This document shows, in pieces, positions 17,963-25,773 of a DNA stretch of 51,201 nt. The DNA is taken from contig JABCZW010000015.1 in NCBI GenBank assembly GCA_013289475.1, positions 1-51,201 of the forward strand. The letters run 5' to 3'. The stretch's first letter is position 1, and every line of letters starts with the position of its first letter. The translations under genes and the position numbers were made by a program. Source of the DNA: Bacteroidota bacterium. Lineage in GTDB: Bacteria > Bacteroidota > Bacteroidia > JABEUT01. The notes under the pieces are model-generated. The model worked only from the letters and a program-made list of their open reading frames with translations, did not search any database and was not told the origin of the DNA.

Positions 17963-18271
17963 ATGAAAATAGTTAAAGTAACCTATACCACGAAGCCTGA
18001 ATATGCAGAACAAAACCAGGCAAACATTAAAGCCGTTATGGCCGATCTGCAAAAGCTGAATCGCCCGGGTATTAATTACCATGCCTGCCTGGGGCCTGAC
18101 GGAGTATCATTTATTCACACTGCATTTATGAATTCCGAAGAGGACCAGAAAGTGCTTAATGATCTGCCTTCGTTCAAACATTTCCAGGAACAATTAAAAG
18201 CAAAAGGAATTGAAACTCCTCCAAAACAGGAGTTCTTGAGTTTAGTTGGTTCATCAAGAAATATTTTTTAA
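17963..18271 (+). CDS. Small dimeric alpha-beta barrel (ABM-like) protein
   Basis: This 102-residue protein has a ferredoxin-like alpha/beta pattern: MKIVKVTYTTKPEYAEQNQ, a helix to about residue 35, the strand pair INYHACLGPDGVSFIHTAFM, then SFKHFQEQL. It resembles the antibiotic-biosynthesis-monooxygenase/EthD-like dimeric barrels. It has no signal peptide, and no cofactor ligand can be assigned. It lies 16 bases downstream of the SRPBCC gene in the probable sigma-factor operon. The family call is moderate; an enzymatic role is not demonstrated. Confidence 0.75.
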   Translation: MKIVKVTYTTKPEYAEQNQANIKAVMADLQKLNRPGINYHACLGPDGVSFIHTAFMNSEEDQKVLNDLPSFKHFQEQLKAKGIETPPKQEFLSLVGSSRNIF

Positions 18272-18289
18272 TTCTAAAACATTTATATC

Positions 18290-18691
18290 ATGAAAATTGG
18301 CACAAAAGAAAACCCCCTGGTTTTAAAAACACCTCCCGGTACATCGGAATACACTATGCATACGGATGAAAAGGATGGCAAAGAAGTTTTAGTTTGCACA
18401 GTAGGCAAAACTGTTTTGCTTTATGATATGCGTTGTCTTGATGATTTGCATAAAATGCTTAAAAAACATGGCGACTGGATGGAGCTTGGAAGCGCCGACG
18501 AGCAGAAATCTGCAAAAGAAGGAACCGTTGAAGCCTGGGGCCGCTCGGAAAAGAACCCTGTTAAAGGCTGGTACGGCCTCAAGAAAGGGCTCCGTGGCCG
18601 CTTTGGTATGTACATTCCGCCATTAATGGAATCTTTAGGCCTCGCAGAATTAACGCATGATGCAGAGGGAAATAAAATGAAGGCTAAGTAA
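18290..18691 (+). CDS. Conserved-looking small protein of unknown function in the sigma-factor operon
   Basis: This 133-residue protein is not recognised. It is soluble and charged, with an N-terminal strand segment (NPLVLKTPPGTSEYTMHTD), a central helix LYDMRCLDDLHKMLKKHGDW and a basic loop KGWYGLKKGLRGRFG. No signal peptide or membrane segment is present. It is the last gene before the strong hairpin at 18709-18738, which closes the four-gene run that starts with the ECF sigma gene. A role in that regulon is inferred from position. Confidence 0.75.
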   Translation: MKIGTKENPLVLKTPPGTSEYTMHTDEKDGKEVLVCTVGKTVLLYDMRCLDDLHKMLKKHGDWMELGSADEQKSAKEGTVEAWGRSEKNPVKGWYGLKKGLRGRFGMYIPPLMESLGLAELTHDAEGNKMKAK

Positions 18692-18708
18692 ATACCATAT
18701 TAATAAAT

Positions 18709-18738
18709 AATAAACCCCACAATACTGTGGGGTTTATT
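18709..18738 (+). terminator. Strong intrinsic terminator closing the sigma-factor operon
   Basis: A perfect 13-bp stem (18709-18721 with 18726-18738, core ACCCCACA/TGTGGGGT) closes a 4-base ATAC loop. The ascending arm ends in a T-rich stretch. It lies 18 bases after the preceding stop codon. Confidence 0.85.
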
Positions 18739-18767
18739 ATTTAAAAATTTTGTACTTTAGTTAAGCA

Positions 18768-19295
18768 ATGAACAAGAATTTCGCTTATATATTGTTACTC
18801 CTTTCAAGTTGTAATTCGCATCAGGATACGGCTAACAAGGAAACCGTAACTAACAACTCAATAAAAAAGATATTTCAAACTATCCCGGAAATAACTCTTC
18901 CGTTAAAAATTCGTTGCGAAAACATACCTGATAGGCGCTTAACAGATAGTACTATTTATTACGGAAAAATAACAAAGGGGGACTTAACGATATTACTTAA
19001 AAATAAAATTAATGACAAGGCACCTGTAATGTATTCTAATAATAGGGCAGGGCAAATTCTTGATTCGCTTATACTTTTTAAACAAGAGTGCTACCTCGGA
19101 GTAGATTCTCAATATGACCCCTGGATAGAAATAACAAAAGATTTAAAGGTAATTCTAACGGATACCGCTTATAACCAGGTATCAAAAACCGGAAAAATAA
19201 AAGGCAAAATAGTTACTGTAACATTAACGTATGACACAACAATTACCCGAGAATCATTTAACATAAATAGCTCTGGAAAATTTGAAAAACAATAA
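18768..19295 (+). CDS. Predicted lipoprotein of unknown function
   Basis: This 175-residue protein has a short lipoprotein signal peptide (MNKNFAYILLLLSSC, lipobox LSSC, acylation at Cys15). It should be anchored in the envelope. The mature region is mixed, with several strand-like segments (STIYYGKITKGDLTILLKN and later GKIVTVTLTYDTTI), and carries no recognised domain. It begins shortly after a strong terminator, so it needs its own promoter; a TACTTTAG, one mismatch from TAnnTTTG, lies just upstream. The next two genes are close and on the same strand. Confidence 0.75.
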   Translation: MNKNFAYILLLLSSCNSHQDTANKETVTNNSIKKIFQTIPEITLPLKIRCENIPDRRLTDSTIYYGKITKGDLTILLKNKINDKAPVMYSNNRAGQILDSLILFKQECYLGVDSQYDPWIEITKDLKVILTDTAYNQVSKTGKIKGKIVTVTLTYDTTITRESFNINSSGKFEKQ

Positions 19296-19310
19296 ATAAC
19301 ATTAATAATC

Positions 19311-19694
19311 ATGAAAGAATACATGTTACTCATTCGCAACCTTGGCGATAGCAAAGCATCTTTTACTCCTGAAATACACAAGGAGTTTGTAAGCAAATGC
19401 GAAGTGTATATTGGCAATCTCAAAAAAGAAGGCAAACTAATTGCCGCACAGCCACTGATACGAGAAGGGAAAACCATTTCAGGCTCAACAGGAGCTTGGA
19501 AAGAAACGCCGGTAAATGGCAATGATTTGGTACAGGTTGGTTATTACCATATACTCGCTAATGATTTGGAAGATGCAGTTGCTATTGCAAAAGGCAACCC
19601 TGAATTTGAATACACCAAGACTGCAACAGTAGAAGTGCGCCCGATAAAGATGAAAGAAGAAGTAACAGGTTTTACCTATCCTAAGACAGTTTAG
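19311..19694 (+). CDS. YCII/DGPF-domain protein
   Basis: This 127-residue protein of the YCII-related family begins MKEYMLLIRNLGD. It has the helix FVSKCEVYIGNLKKEGKLIAAQPL and the late QVGYYHILANDLEDAVAIAKGNP motif typical of these dimeric alpha-beta barrels. Family members are often encoded next to ECF sigma factors in bacteria, and one lies 2 kb upstream here beyond a terminator. The biochemical role of the family is mostly unknown. The stop is 14 bases before the TrmO-type gene. Confidence 0.8.
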   Translation: MKEYMLLIRNLGDSKASFTPEIHKEFVSKCEVYIGNLKKEGKLIAAQPLIREGKTISGSTGAWKETPVNGNDLVQVGYYHILANDLEDAVAIAKGNPEFEYTKTATVEVRPIKMKEEVTGFTYPKTV

Positions 19695-19708
19695 TATCTT
19701 TGTCTTGA

Positions 19709-20176
19709 ATGACAACAGAAATTAAATTATCGTCCATTGCTTACGTAAAAAATATGCGTGATGACATGAGCGATGATTTCTGGGGTAATGTATTATCCGA
19801 AATAACTGTTATTGACGAATTACCCGAAGAATGCCTAGAAGGTATTGAAGCTTTTTCTCACCTCGAGATCATATACCACTTCAACAAGGCTGATGAATTA
19901 AAGACACTGAAAGGCGCCGCACACCCAAGAGAAAATAAGGCATGGCCGAATATGGGCATATTTGCACAACGCAAAAAGGACAGGCCAAACCATATTGGTT
20001 CTACCATTGTAAAACTTTTATCGCGTAAGGGAAGAACTATAATAGTATCTCATCTCGATGCCGACGACGGAACACCAGTATTAGACATAAAACCTGTTGT
20101 TAAAGAATTCCTGCCCGAAGGAGAAGTTATTCAGCCGTCATGGGTAAGCCAGCTAATGAAAGATTATTGGAAGTAA
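19709..20176 (+). CDS. trmO: TrmO/TsaA-type SAM-dependent methyltransferase (UPF0066)
   Basis: This 155-residue protein has the family signature RPNHIGSTIVKLL (residues 92-104) and DGTPVLDIKPVV (about 120-131). Earlier come the strand SHLEIIYHF and the AHPREN...MGIFAQRKKDRPN stretch. TrmO methylates N6-threonylcarbamoyladenosine at position 37 of certain tRNAs using a beta-barrel SAM site. At 155 residues it lacks the C-terminal extension of the 235-residue E. coli enzyme, as archaeal and many Bacteroidota members do. Some short members may have other substrates, so the symbol indicates the family. It converges on the minus-strand permease with a 6-base gap and no clear hairpin between them. 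Confidence 0.78.
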   Translation: MTTEIKLSSIAYVKNMRDDMSDDFWGNVLSEITVIDELPEECLEGIEAFSHLEIIYHFNKADELKTLKGAAHPRENKAWPNMGIFAQRKKDRPNHIGSTIVKLLSRKGRTIIVSHLDADDGTPVLDIKPVVKEFLPEGEVIQPSWVSQLMKDYWK

Positions 20177-20182
20177 ACGAAT

Positions 20183-21286
20183 CTACTTTTTCAATGTAGT
20201 CCTCCTAGGCCCGAAAATCTTCATCGGATTACTGCTCTTATCAGTAAACTCGCTACCCAGGAAATAGCCAAAAGCCTTTGTATGTGGCCTATGATCAAGC
20301 AATACTTTTAAAATAGCTGTAAGCGGTATACTTAATATCATACCTGCAGTACCCCATATTTGCCCACCAATAAGCAATACCACTATAGCCACAAAAGGGT
20401 TAATACTTACACGCTTACCCACAATTTTCGGAGTAATGAAGTTAGACTCCATGAACTGAACGACCATAAAAACACTCAGAACACCAACTGCAGGCCAAAC
20501 AGAATCATGTGTAATTAAAGTATATAGAACCGGTAAAGATGCGCCCATAAATATACCTATGTATGGTATTATGGTTAATGTGGCTGCAAAAAATGCAAAG
20601 AAGATTGCATGGTCAACACCCATAATAAGCAAGCCTATGGTATTTAATGAACCAATAATTAAAATTACAGTAAGCATTCCCAATAAATAATGCTGCACCA
20701 ATTTCTGAATATCGCCTATAAGATCGGTGGCTTCACTGCGTCTTTCGGTCTCCATTAAAGCAAATGCAAAATCCTTAAAATCGCGGTTATAGAGCAAAAA
20801 ACAGAATACATAGACTGCAATTAATACCATAGTGCTAAAAATATTGGTAGTTGTGCTAATGGTACCCGATAATAGATCACCACTATAACCCATTAATTTT
20901 GTTTTAGCATTTGCTATCCATGATGTAAATGTGGCATCTTCTACTTGCCAGTGTTCAGACATATAGGTTTGTAAGCGGCTAAGTTTTTCACTCATTTTGC
21001 CACTCAATCCGCCAAGATCTGCCAATACGCTTTTAAGCTCCGCACTGATAAAGATCACAGAAACAACCATTAATATCAATACCACTAACATTGTAATGAT
21101 AACCGATAGCACCCCAGGTACTTTCCATTTTATAAGAAGTTTATAAACCGGGTACAGTAGTAGTGATAATAAGGCAGCAATTACAATAGGTAAAAGAAAT
21201 TCCTTAGTATAAATAAGTATTAAGGTACCCAAAACAGCTATTATGAGCCAGCCTGCTAATTTTATTGTAAACGGAAGTTTCAACAT
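20183..21286 (-). CDS. AI-2E family (PerM/YdiK-like) membrane transporter
   Basis: This 367-residue polytopic inner-membrane protein has the family pattern. Two or three N-terminal helices (LAGWLIIAVLGTLILIY and the next two) are followed by a soluble segment (about 85-145). A further block of helices includes the conserved LLIMGVDHAIFFAFFAATLTIIPYIGIFMGASLP and the late FMESNFITPKIVGKRVSINPFVAIVVLLIGGQIWGTAGMILSIPL. The latter signature is highly characteristic. Substrates vary in the family (autoinducer-2 export, Na+/H+ antiport), so the substrate is unknown. A -7 element lies 19 bases upstream of the start at 21306-21313. Confidence 0.9.
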   Translation of the reverse strand: MLKLPFTIKLAGWLIIAVLGTLILIYTKEFLLPIVIAALLSLLLYPVYKLLIKWKVPGVLSVIITMLVVLILMVVSVIFISAELKSVLADLGGLSGKMSEKLSRLQTYMSEHWQVEDATFTSWIANAKTKLMGYSGDLLSGTISTTTNIFSTMVLIAVYVFCFLLYNRDFKDFAFALMETERRSEATDLIGDIQKLVQHYLLGMLTVILIIGSLNTIGLLIMGVDHAIFFAFFAATLTIIPYIGIFMGASLPVLYTLITHDSVWPAVGVLSVFMVVQFMESNFITPKIVGKRVSINPFVAIVVLLIGGQIWGTAGMILSIPLTAILKVLLDHRPHTKAFGYFLGSEFTDKSSNPMKIFGPRRTTLKK

Positions 21287-21305
21287 CAGTATCTAATATT
21301 CGTTA

Positions 21306-21313
21306 CAAAGGTA
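21306..21313 (-). promoter_or_regulatory. -7 element (TACCTTTG) of the AI-2E transporter gene
   Basis: On the minus strand TACCTTTG matches TAnnTTTG and lies 19 bases before the start codon. No good TTG lies at the expected distance upstream. Confidence 0.5.
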
Positions 21314-21410
21314 GAAAATAGGTCTATTGAGAACACTTGTTTGCTGGTTAGTAGAATAAGGAGAGGCTTTGTCTCCTTTATTTCATAACTTTATCAAATA
21401 AATCAAAGCT

Positions 21411-21767
21411 ATGGAAAATCCGACAGACCAGCCTTTAAAAATACTTAAAGAGCAATTAACTGAATATATTGAATTGAAGAGCGAGCAGGCCCGCCTTGGC
21501 TTAATTGAGAATAGTGCAAAAGTAACGGCTTATTTTTCAAGTGCTATTATAATAATTGCCCTGGTAATGTTTTGCCTCTTATCTCTTTTAGTTGCTATTT
21601 CATTCTTTCTAGGCCAAAGCCTTCATAATTACGGATTAGGATTTCTTATCTCTGCCGGTATATACCTGTTCCTGCTTATAATTTTCTTACTGGTAATCCG
21701 TAAAAAATCAGAAGGTTCCATCATTAATAAAGTAATAAAACTAACAAACGAAGATGGAAACAACTAA
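21411..21767 (+). CDS. Small membrane protein of the phage-holin-like superfamily (Phage_holin_3_6 type)
   Basis: This 118-residue protein has a helical amphipathic N-terminus (ILKEQLTEYIELKSEQARLGLIE, about 9-33). Two transmembrane helices follow (about 40-66 and 75-98), then a basic tail. This order matches the Bacteroidota/Actinobacteria holin-superfamily proteins found on chromosomes, which are thought to be envelope proteins rather than lysis factors; there is no prophage here. The next gene starts inside its last codons (14-base overlap), implying translational coupling. Confidence 0.72.
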   Translation: MENPTDQPLKILKEQLTEYIELKSEQARLGLIENSAKVTAYFSSAIIIIALVMFCLLSLLVAISFFLGQSLHNYGLGFLISAGIYLFLLIIFLLVIRKKSEGSIINKVIKLTNEDGNN

Positions 21768-22083
21768 GGTAAACGTATATAACCTGGAAACTTTGCAAAG
21801 GAGAAAAGCAGAACTTGCCTTGCTTTGTAAGGAGAAAGAAAAAGAGATGGGTGTGCAAGTAGATTATATAAGCGATAACCTTGGCCCTATTGTTTTGCGC
21901 TCATTTATTGGAAACAAAGGCAAGAAAGACAGTGGAACTAAATCGGAAATAATAAGTTTACTAATATCGGAAGGTGTTGAAACCGCTTTTGAAATTAAGC
22001 AGGATCCGCATAACATTAAAGATAAATTGGTTGGCTTTGTAAAGAATGCCGCATCAGGTATTATAAACCTTTTGGTTAAATAG
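21754..22083 (+). CDS. Small protein of unknown function coupled to the holin-like gene
   Basis: This 109-residue soluble-looking protein is not recognised. It begins with an amphipathic, probably coiled segment (YNLETLQRRKAELALLCKEKEKEMG, about 9-33). A mixed middle follows (DYISDNLGPIVLRSFIG), and it ends in a helical tail that could touch a membrane (VGFVKNAASGIINLLVK). It starts within the holin-like gene, so the two proteins are probably partners at the inner membrane. It converges on the PAP2-like gene with a 24-base gap and no clear terminator. Confidence 0.75.
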   Translation: METTKVNVYNLETLQRRKAELALLCKEKEKEMGVQVDYISDNLGPIVLRSFIGNKGKKDSGTKSEIISLLISEGVETAFEIKQDPHNIKDKLVGFVKNAASGIINLLVK

Positions 22084-22107
22084 CTATTCCCAAAGCAAGA
22101 AGTTTAT

Positions 22108-22782
22108 TTATTCAATGTGGCTTTCAATACCCACCAGGTGTGCATTCTGGAACCGTATTATCTTCTTGGATATCCAGAAACACCCAAAAGCAAATAAAGG
22201 AGCGCAAAGCACATCAACCGTATAATGTACATGCTGAATAAGCAACAGGAAGGCCACTGACATAGCAGCAAATAGTATATAGTATTTATCACCCCGTTTA
22301 AAAGAACAGAAATAAAGCAGGCAAAGCATTGCAGTATGTCCCGAATAAAATAAGTCGCGGGTAATGAACCTGTATTGGTATAGCATACTTCCCATAGGAT
22401 CTCTTAATACTACTAAGCCGGGTGGAGGGAAGAAACCCGTAATACTAATTGTAATCATTCGGGTAATCAATTGAAGTATCATTGCAAAGAGGAAGGTGAT
22501 AAGTATATTCGGGTTGGCTATACCGCGCAAAGCAAATAAAATAGCAGCACTTCCCATAAGCGTTACTATAACAACAGAAACATCTATTGATGGTAGTCTT
22601 TGTAATACCCAGTCATTCAACACAACTCCGTTCTTATTATCCTGAATATAGTTAAAGAAAAAAGAGGTTAGTATCATGGCAGCAGCAAGCAATACTATGC
22701 CAAGAATAAAATTCATCCGGAATGCTTTGTGATTCCATGCATCCAGCCAATTCTTTCTCGCTTCTTGTATAAACTCCTTCAT
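22108..22782 (-). CDS. PAP2_C / sphingomyelin-synthase-like membrane phosphotransferase
   Basis: This protein of about 224 residues has five to six transmembrane helices and the two catalytic motifs of the sphingomyelin-synthase/PAP2_C group: SGHTAML (with RDLFY just before) and HVHYTVDVLCA. The histidines and aspartate of these motifs act in phosphate or phosphocholine transfer on lipids at the outer face of the membrane. A periplasmic FFPPPG loop also fits. ATG at 22782 is chosen over the adjacent GTG at 22785. It begins 3 bases after the last ABC permease stop and is probably the final gene of the exporter operon, hinting at lipid handling. The substrate is unknown. Confidence 0.8.
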   Translation of the reverse strand: MKEFIQEARKNWLDAWNHKAFRMNFILGIVLLAAAMILTSFFFNYIQDNKNGVVLNDWVLQRLPSIDVSVVIVTLMGSAAILFALRGIANPNILITFLFAMILQLITRMITISITGFFPPPGLVVLRDPMGSMLYQYRFITRDLFYSGHTAMLCLLYFCSFKRGDKYYILFAAMSVAFLLLIQHVHYTVDVLCAPLFAFGCFWISKKIIRFQNAHLVGIESHIE

Positions 22783-22785
22783 CAC

Positions 22786-23904
22786 CTATGTCGTTTTCCG
22801 GTAATTAAGTATTGCCCATGTATTAAGTACCAACCCGATCAGGAACACATATAATATATGCATACTAATATCGTGTAAGCCGCTGCCTTTAATAACCACC
22901 ATACGCATTACATCAATAAAATAACTTACCGGGAACAGATGCGTTACAAATTGTGCCCAACCTGGCATACTATCTATTGGTGTGTAAAGGCCGCTCATCA
23001 TATTAAATACCATCATAAAAAGGAACATAAGCGAATTAGCCTGCTGCTGTGTTTCGGCATAGGTTGAAATGAGAAGCCCGAAACCCAGAATGGCAAATAA
23101 AAATACATATAAAAAAAGATATAATAAGGCAATATTGCCTAACGGAACAATACCATATAAAACCCATCCAATTAATAAACCCACAGTAAAAACCACCCCG
23201 CCCATTACCATAAACGGAATAAGCTTACCTAAAATAAATTCGTATTTTTTAATTGGTGTTACGTTGATCTGCTCAATTGTTCCTATCTCTTTTTCCTTTA
23301 CAATATTAAATGCGGCCGACAAGCCAGCAACACCTGTAACAAGCGATACCAATATGGCGGGCACCATAAATATGTAATAGGTTAACTTGGGGTTATACCA
23401 AAATGACGTTATAACATCAATAGTTGGTGAGGGGCTGGTTCGCTCAGGTTCAATCCACTCCATTCGCAAGCCATTATTATAGTCAGCAATAATACCGCTC
23501 AGGTACCCAAAACCGATACTTGCTTTAACACCATTAATAGCATTCACTTGTATTGCTATTTTCTGGTTGTTCTCACGTATAATATTCTTTTCAAAGCCTT
23601 GTGGAATTTCAAGCACCAGGTCGGCTTTATCGCTTTCAATCAGCTTACCGGCTTTTGAATTAAAGTCGGTATAATCGGCCAGTTTAAAATAACCCGATGA
23701 TAATATTTTATTGGAAAGTTTTTGCGATACGGTTGAATGGTCATGGTCAACTATGGCAATATTTATGTTTTTAATAGTGTAATTGGCAGCCATGGGCAAC
23801 AATATAAGCTGTATAGCAGGTGCAATAAATAGCCTTCCTGTAAATCCCTTATCGCGGAATATTTGCCTGAATTCCTTTTGTAATAAATATTTTAGCGCTC
23901 CCAT
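22786..23904 (-). CDS. ABC-2 type permease (YbhR/YbhS-like), second of pair
   Basis: This 372-residue ABC exporter permease has one N-terminal transmembrane helix (FIAPAIQLILLPMAANY, about 26-42). A large extracytoplasmic domain follows (about 45-175, with IAIVDHDHSTVSQKLSNKI and ADLVLEIPQGFEKNI), then a five-helix C-terminal block that starts near TYYIFMVPAILVSLVTG. The cytoplasmic coupling motif EKEIGTIEQINVTPIKKYEFILGKLIPF is intact. It pairs with the permease at 23904 to form the membrane part of a YbhFSR-like exporter. Its start overlaps the upstream permease stop by one base (TAATG). Confidence 0.92.
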   Translation of the reverse strand: MGALKYLLQKEFRQIFRDKGFTGRLFIAPAIQLILLPMAANYTIKNINIAIVDHDHSTVSQKLSNKILSSGYFKLADYTDFNSKAGKLIESDKADLVLEIPQGFEKNIIRENNQKIAIQVNAINGVKASIGFGYLSGIIADYNNGLRMEWIEPERTSPSPTIDVITSFWYNPKLTYYIFMVPAILVSLVTGVAGLSAAFNIVKEKEIGTIEQINVTPIKKYEFILGKLIPFMVMGGVVFTVGLLIGWVLYGIVPLGNIALLYLFLYVFLFAILGFGLLISTYAETQQQANSLMFLFMMVFNMMSGLYTPIDSMPGWAQFVTHLFPVSYFIDVMRMVVIKGSGLHDISMHILYVFLIGLVLNTWAILNYRKTT

Positions 23905-25010
23905 TACTCCAGACGTATTTTAAAGTTTCTAAGACTCAGGGCCGTAAAGAATACTGCCATACCTGCAAGAATTACTGTTTCTTTCCACACAGAAGCAAAG
24001 CCCAAACCTTTCAGCATAACGGCTTTTACAATAACATAATACCACCGTGCCGGCACTATGTTCGAAATAACCTGCAATACAACAGGCATGTTTTCTATAG
24101 GGAACATATAACCACTCAATAACATGGTTGGCAACATCATACCCAACATAGAAGCAAACATAGCCGACTGCTGCGATGAAGTAATGGTAGATATAAGTAA
24201 GCCGAGAGCAAGCGCAGTAATAATCAGTAAAGTACTCTCGGCAAAAAGAAGCACAACGCTACCTTTAATTGGCAGGTCAAGGGCATATACACTGAGCAAA
24301 AGAATAACACAAAGGTTAACCAGTGATAATACCAGGTAGGGAATTGCTTTTGCAATTATCACCATCAAAGGCTTAACGGGCGATACCAATAATATTTCCA
24401 TAGTGCCCATTTCTTTTTCGCGCACTATCGAAACAGATGTCATCATTACACATACCAGCAATAAAACCATTGCCATTACACCCGGTACAAAGTTAGGCGC
24501 ACCTTTCAAATCAGGGTTATACAACATTCTTACCTCAGGTATAATTGTATAGGGGACCTTCATTGTTGGCGCAATTTGCGCCTGGTAATCGGCAACAATA
24601 GTACTTATGTAATTTGATAATTGTGCAGCTGTATTGGGATCTGAGGCATCGGCAATAACCTGTATGGATGCTTTGTTTAAATGAAGCAGATCCTGGTTGA
24701 AATTAGGAGGGAATACAACTGCCAGTTTTATTTTACCCTCTTTAAAGGCAGCATCAATCTGGGAAGGAGTCATTAATGATTTCTGAACGTTGAAGAATTT
24801 ACTACCTTCCATTTTATCTATGATCTGCTGCGATGCCACGTCCCTGGCATTATCAACAACAGCAATATTGGCATTCTTTAGTTCATTGGTAAGTGCGAAA
24901 CCAAAAAGAACTATCTGCACAATAGGAAAACCAAAAAGCATGACAAGCGTTTTCCTATCCCTGAACACGTGGGCAAATTCCTTTTTTATGAATGAAAAAA
25001 ATTGTTTCAT
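23904..25010 (-). CDS. ABC-2 type permease (YbhS/YbhR-like), first of pair
   Basis: This 368-residue permease has the same architecture as its partner. An N-terminal helix (VMLFGFPIVQIVLFGFAL) is followed by an extracytoplasmic domain (NANIAVVDNARDVASQQII, then KIKLAVVFPPNFNQDL) and C-terminal helices from about residue 175. The coupling sequence EKEMGTMEILLVSPVKPLMVIIAKAIPY is typical. It presumably forms a heterodimer with the product of 22786-23904, driven by the two ATPases encoded just upstream. It sits 16 bases after the second ATPase gene. Confidence 0.92.
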   Translation of the reverse strand: MKQFFSFIKKEFAHVFRDRKTLVMLFGFPIVQIVLFGFALTNELKNANIAVVDNARDVASQQIIDKMEGSKFFNVQKSLMTPSQIDAAFKEGKIKLAVVFPPNFNQDLLHLNKASIQVIADASDPNTAAQLSNYISTIVADYQAQIAPTMKVPYTIIPEVRMLYNPDLKGAPNFVPGVMAMVLLLVCVMMTSVSIVREKEMGTMEILLVSPVKPLMVIIAKAIPYLVLSLVNLCVILLLSVYALDLPIKGSVVLLFAESTLLIITALALGLLISTITSSQQSAMFASMLGMMLPTMLLSGYMFPIENMPVVLQVISNIVPARWYYVIVKAVMLKGLGFASVWKETVILAGMAVFFTALSLRNFKIRLE

Positions 25011-25026
25011 TTTCCTTTTTATTTAA

Positions 25027-25773
25027 TCAATCTGCTGAACGCTTAGCTTTTCTTGCCAGTTTATAAAATACTTCATCCATGCTATTTGCTGAAAATGTTT
25101 TCCTTAACCCAGCGGGAGAATCGAGTGCTTCAATTTTACCGTCAACCATAATTGATACACGGTTGCAATATTCAGCTTCATCTAAATAGTGTGTAGTAAC
25201 AAATATGGTAATGCCCCTGTCCGCAGCATCATATATCAAATCCCAGAATTGGCGCCGCATACTCGGATCAACGCCACCGGTAGGCTCGTCGAGGAAAACA
25301 ATTTTAGGCCTGTGTACAATTGCTACTGAAAAGGAAAGTTTTTGTTTCCAACCCAGTGGCAATGAGCTAACCAGTTTATCTGCTTCATCGTGCAAGCCAA
25401 GTCTATCAACAAGATCTGCACTTTCATCCTTTATCTGTTTTTTGGTTAAGCCATATATGCCACCATAAAATTCAATATTCTCTTTAACCGTTAAGTCTTC
25501 GTATAATGAAAACTTCTGGCTCATATACCCAATGTTCTTCTTGATCTCTTCCGGTTCTTTAAATACGTCAAATCCCGCCACCATAGCCTCTCCCGATGTT
25601 GGTATAGAAAGTCCGCAGAGCATACGCATAGCAGTAGTTTTACCTGCGCCATTGGCGCCCAAAAAACCAAATATCTCTCCCTTGTGAACGTCGAATGTTA
25701 TTTCATCCACGGCCACAAAATCGCCAAAACGCTTGGTGAGTTTATTAGTTCTTATTACTGTTTCGTTCGTCAT
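25027..25773 (-). CDS. ABC transporter ATPase, second (YbhF C-half-like)
   Basis: This 248-residue nucleotide-binding subunit has Walker A GANGAGKTT, Q-loop region YMSQKFSLYEDL, Walker B IVFLDEPTGGVDP and the H-loop TTHYLDEAEYC. The ABC signature is the variant LPLGWKQKL rather than LSGGQ. This variant is common in the second half of YbhF-type fused ATPases, which supports the idea that the two ATPase genes here correspond to one fused protein elsewhere. The start lies 29 bases inside the previous ATPase gene. It should drive the permease pair downstream. Confidence 0.93.
   Translation of the reverse strand: MTNETVIRTNKLTKRFGDFVAVDEITFDVHKGEIFGFLGANGAGKTTAMRMLCGLSIPTSGEAMVAGFDVFKEPEEIKKNIGYMSQKFSLYEDLTVKENIEFYGGIYGLTKKQIKDESADLVDRLGLHDEADKLVSSLPLGWKQKLSFSVAIVHRPKIVFLDEPTGGVDPSMRRQFWDLIYDAADRGITIFVTTHYLDEAEYCNRVSIMVDGKIEALDSPAGLRKTFSANSMDEVFYKLARKAKRSAD

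Noticed and set aside
21411..21767. Prophage or phage lysis cassette suggested by the holin-like protein
   Set aside because: No endolysin, integrase, structural phage genes or attachment repeats are near; chromosomal holin-superfamily proteins are common in Bacteroidota.
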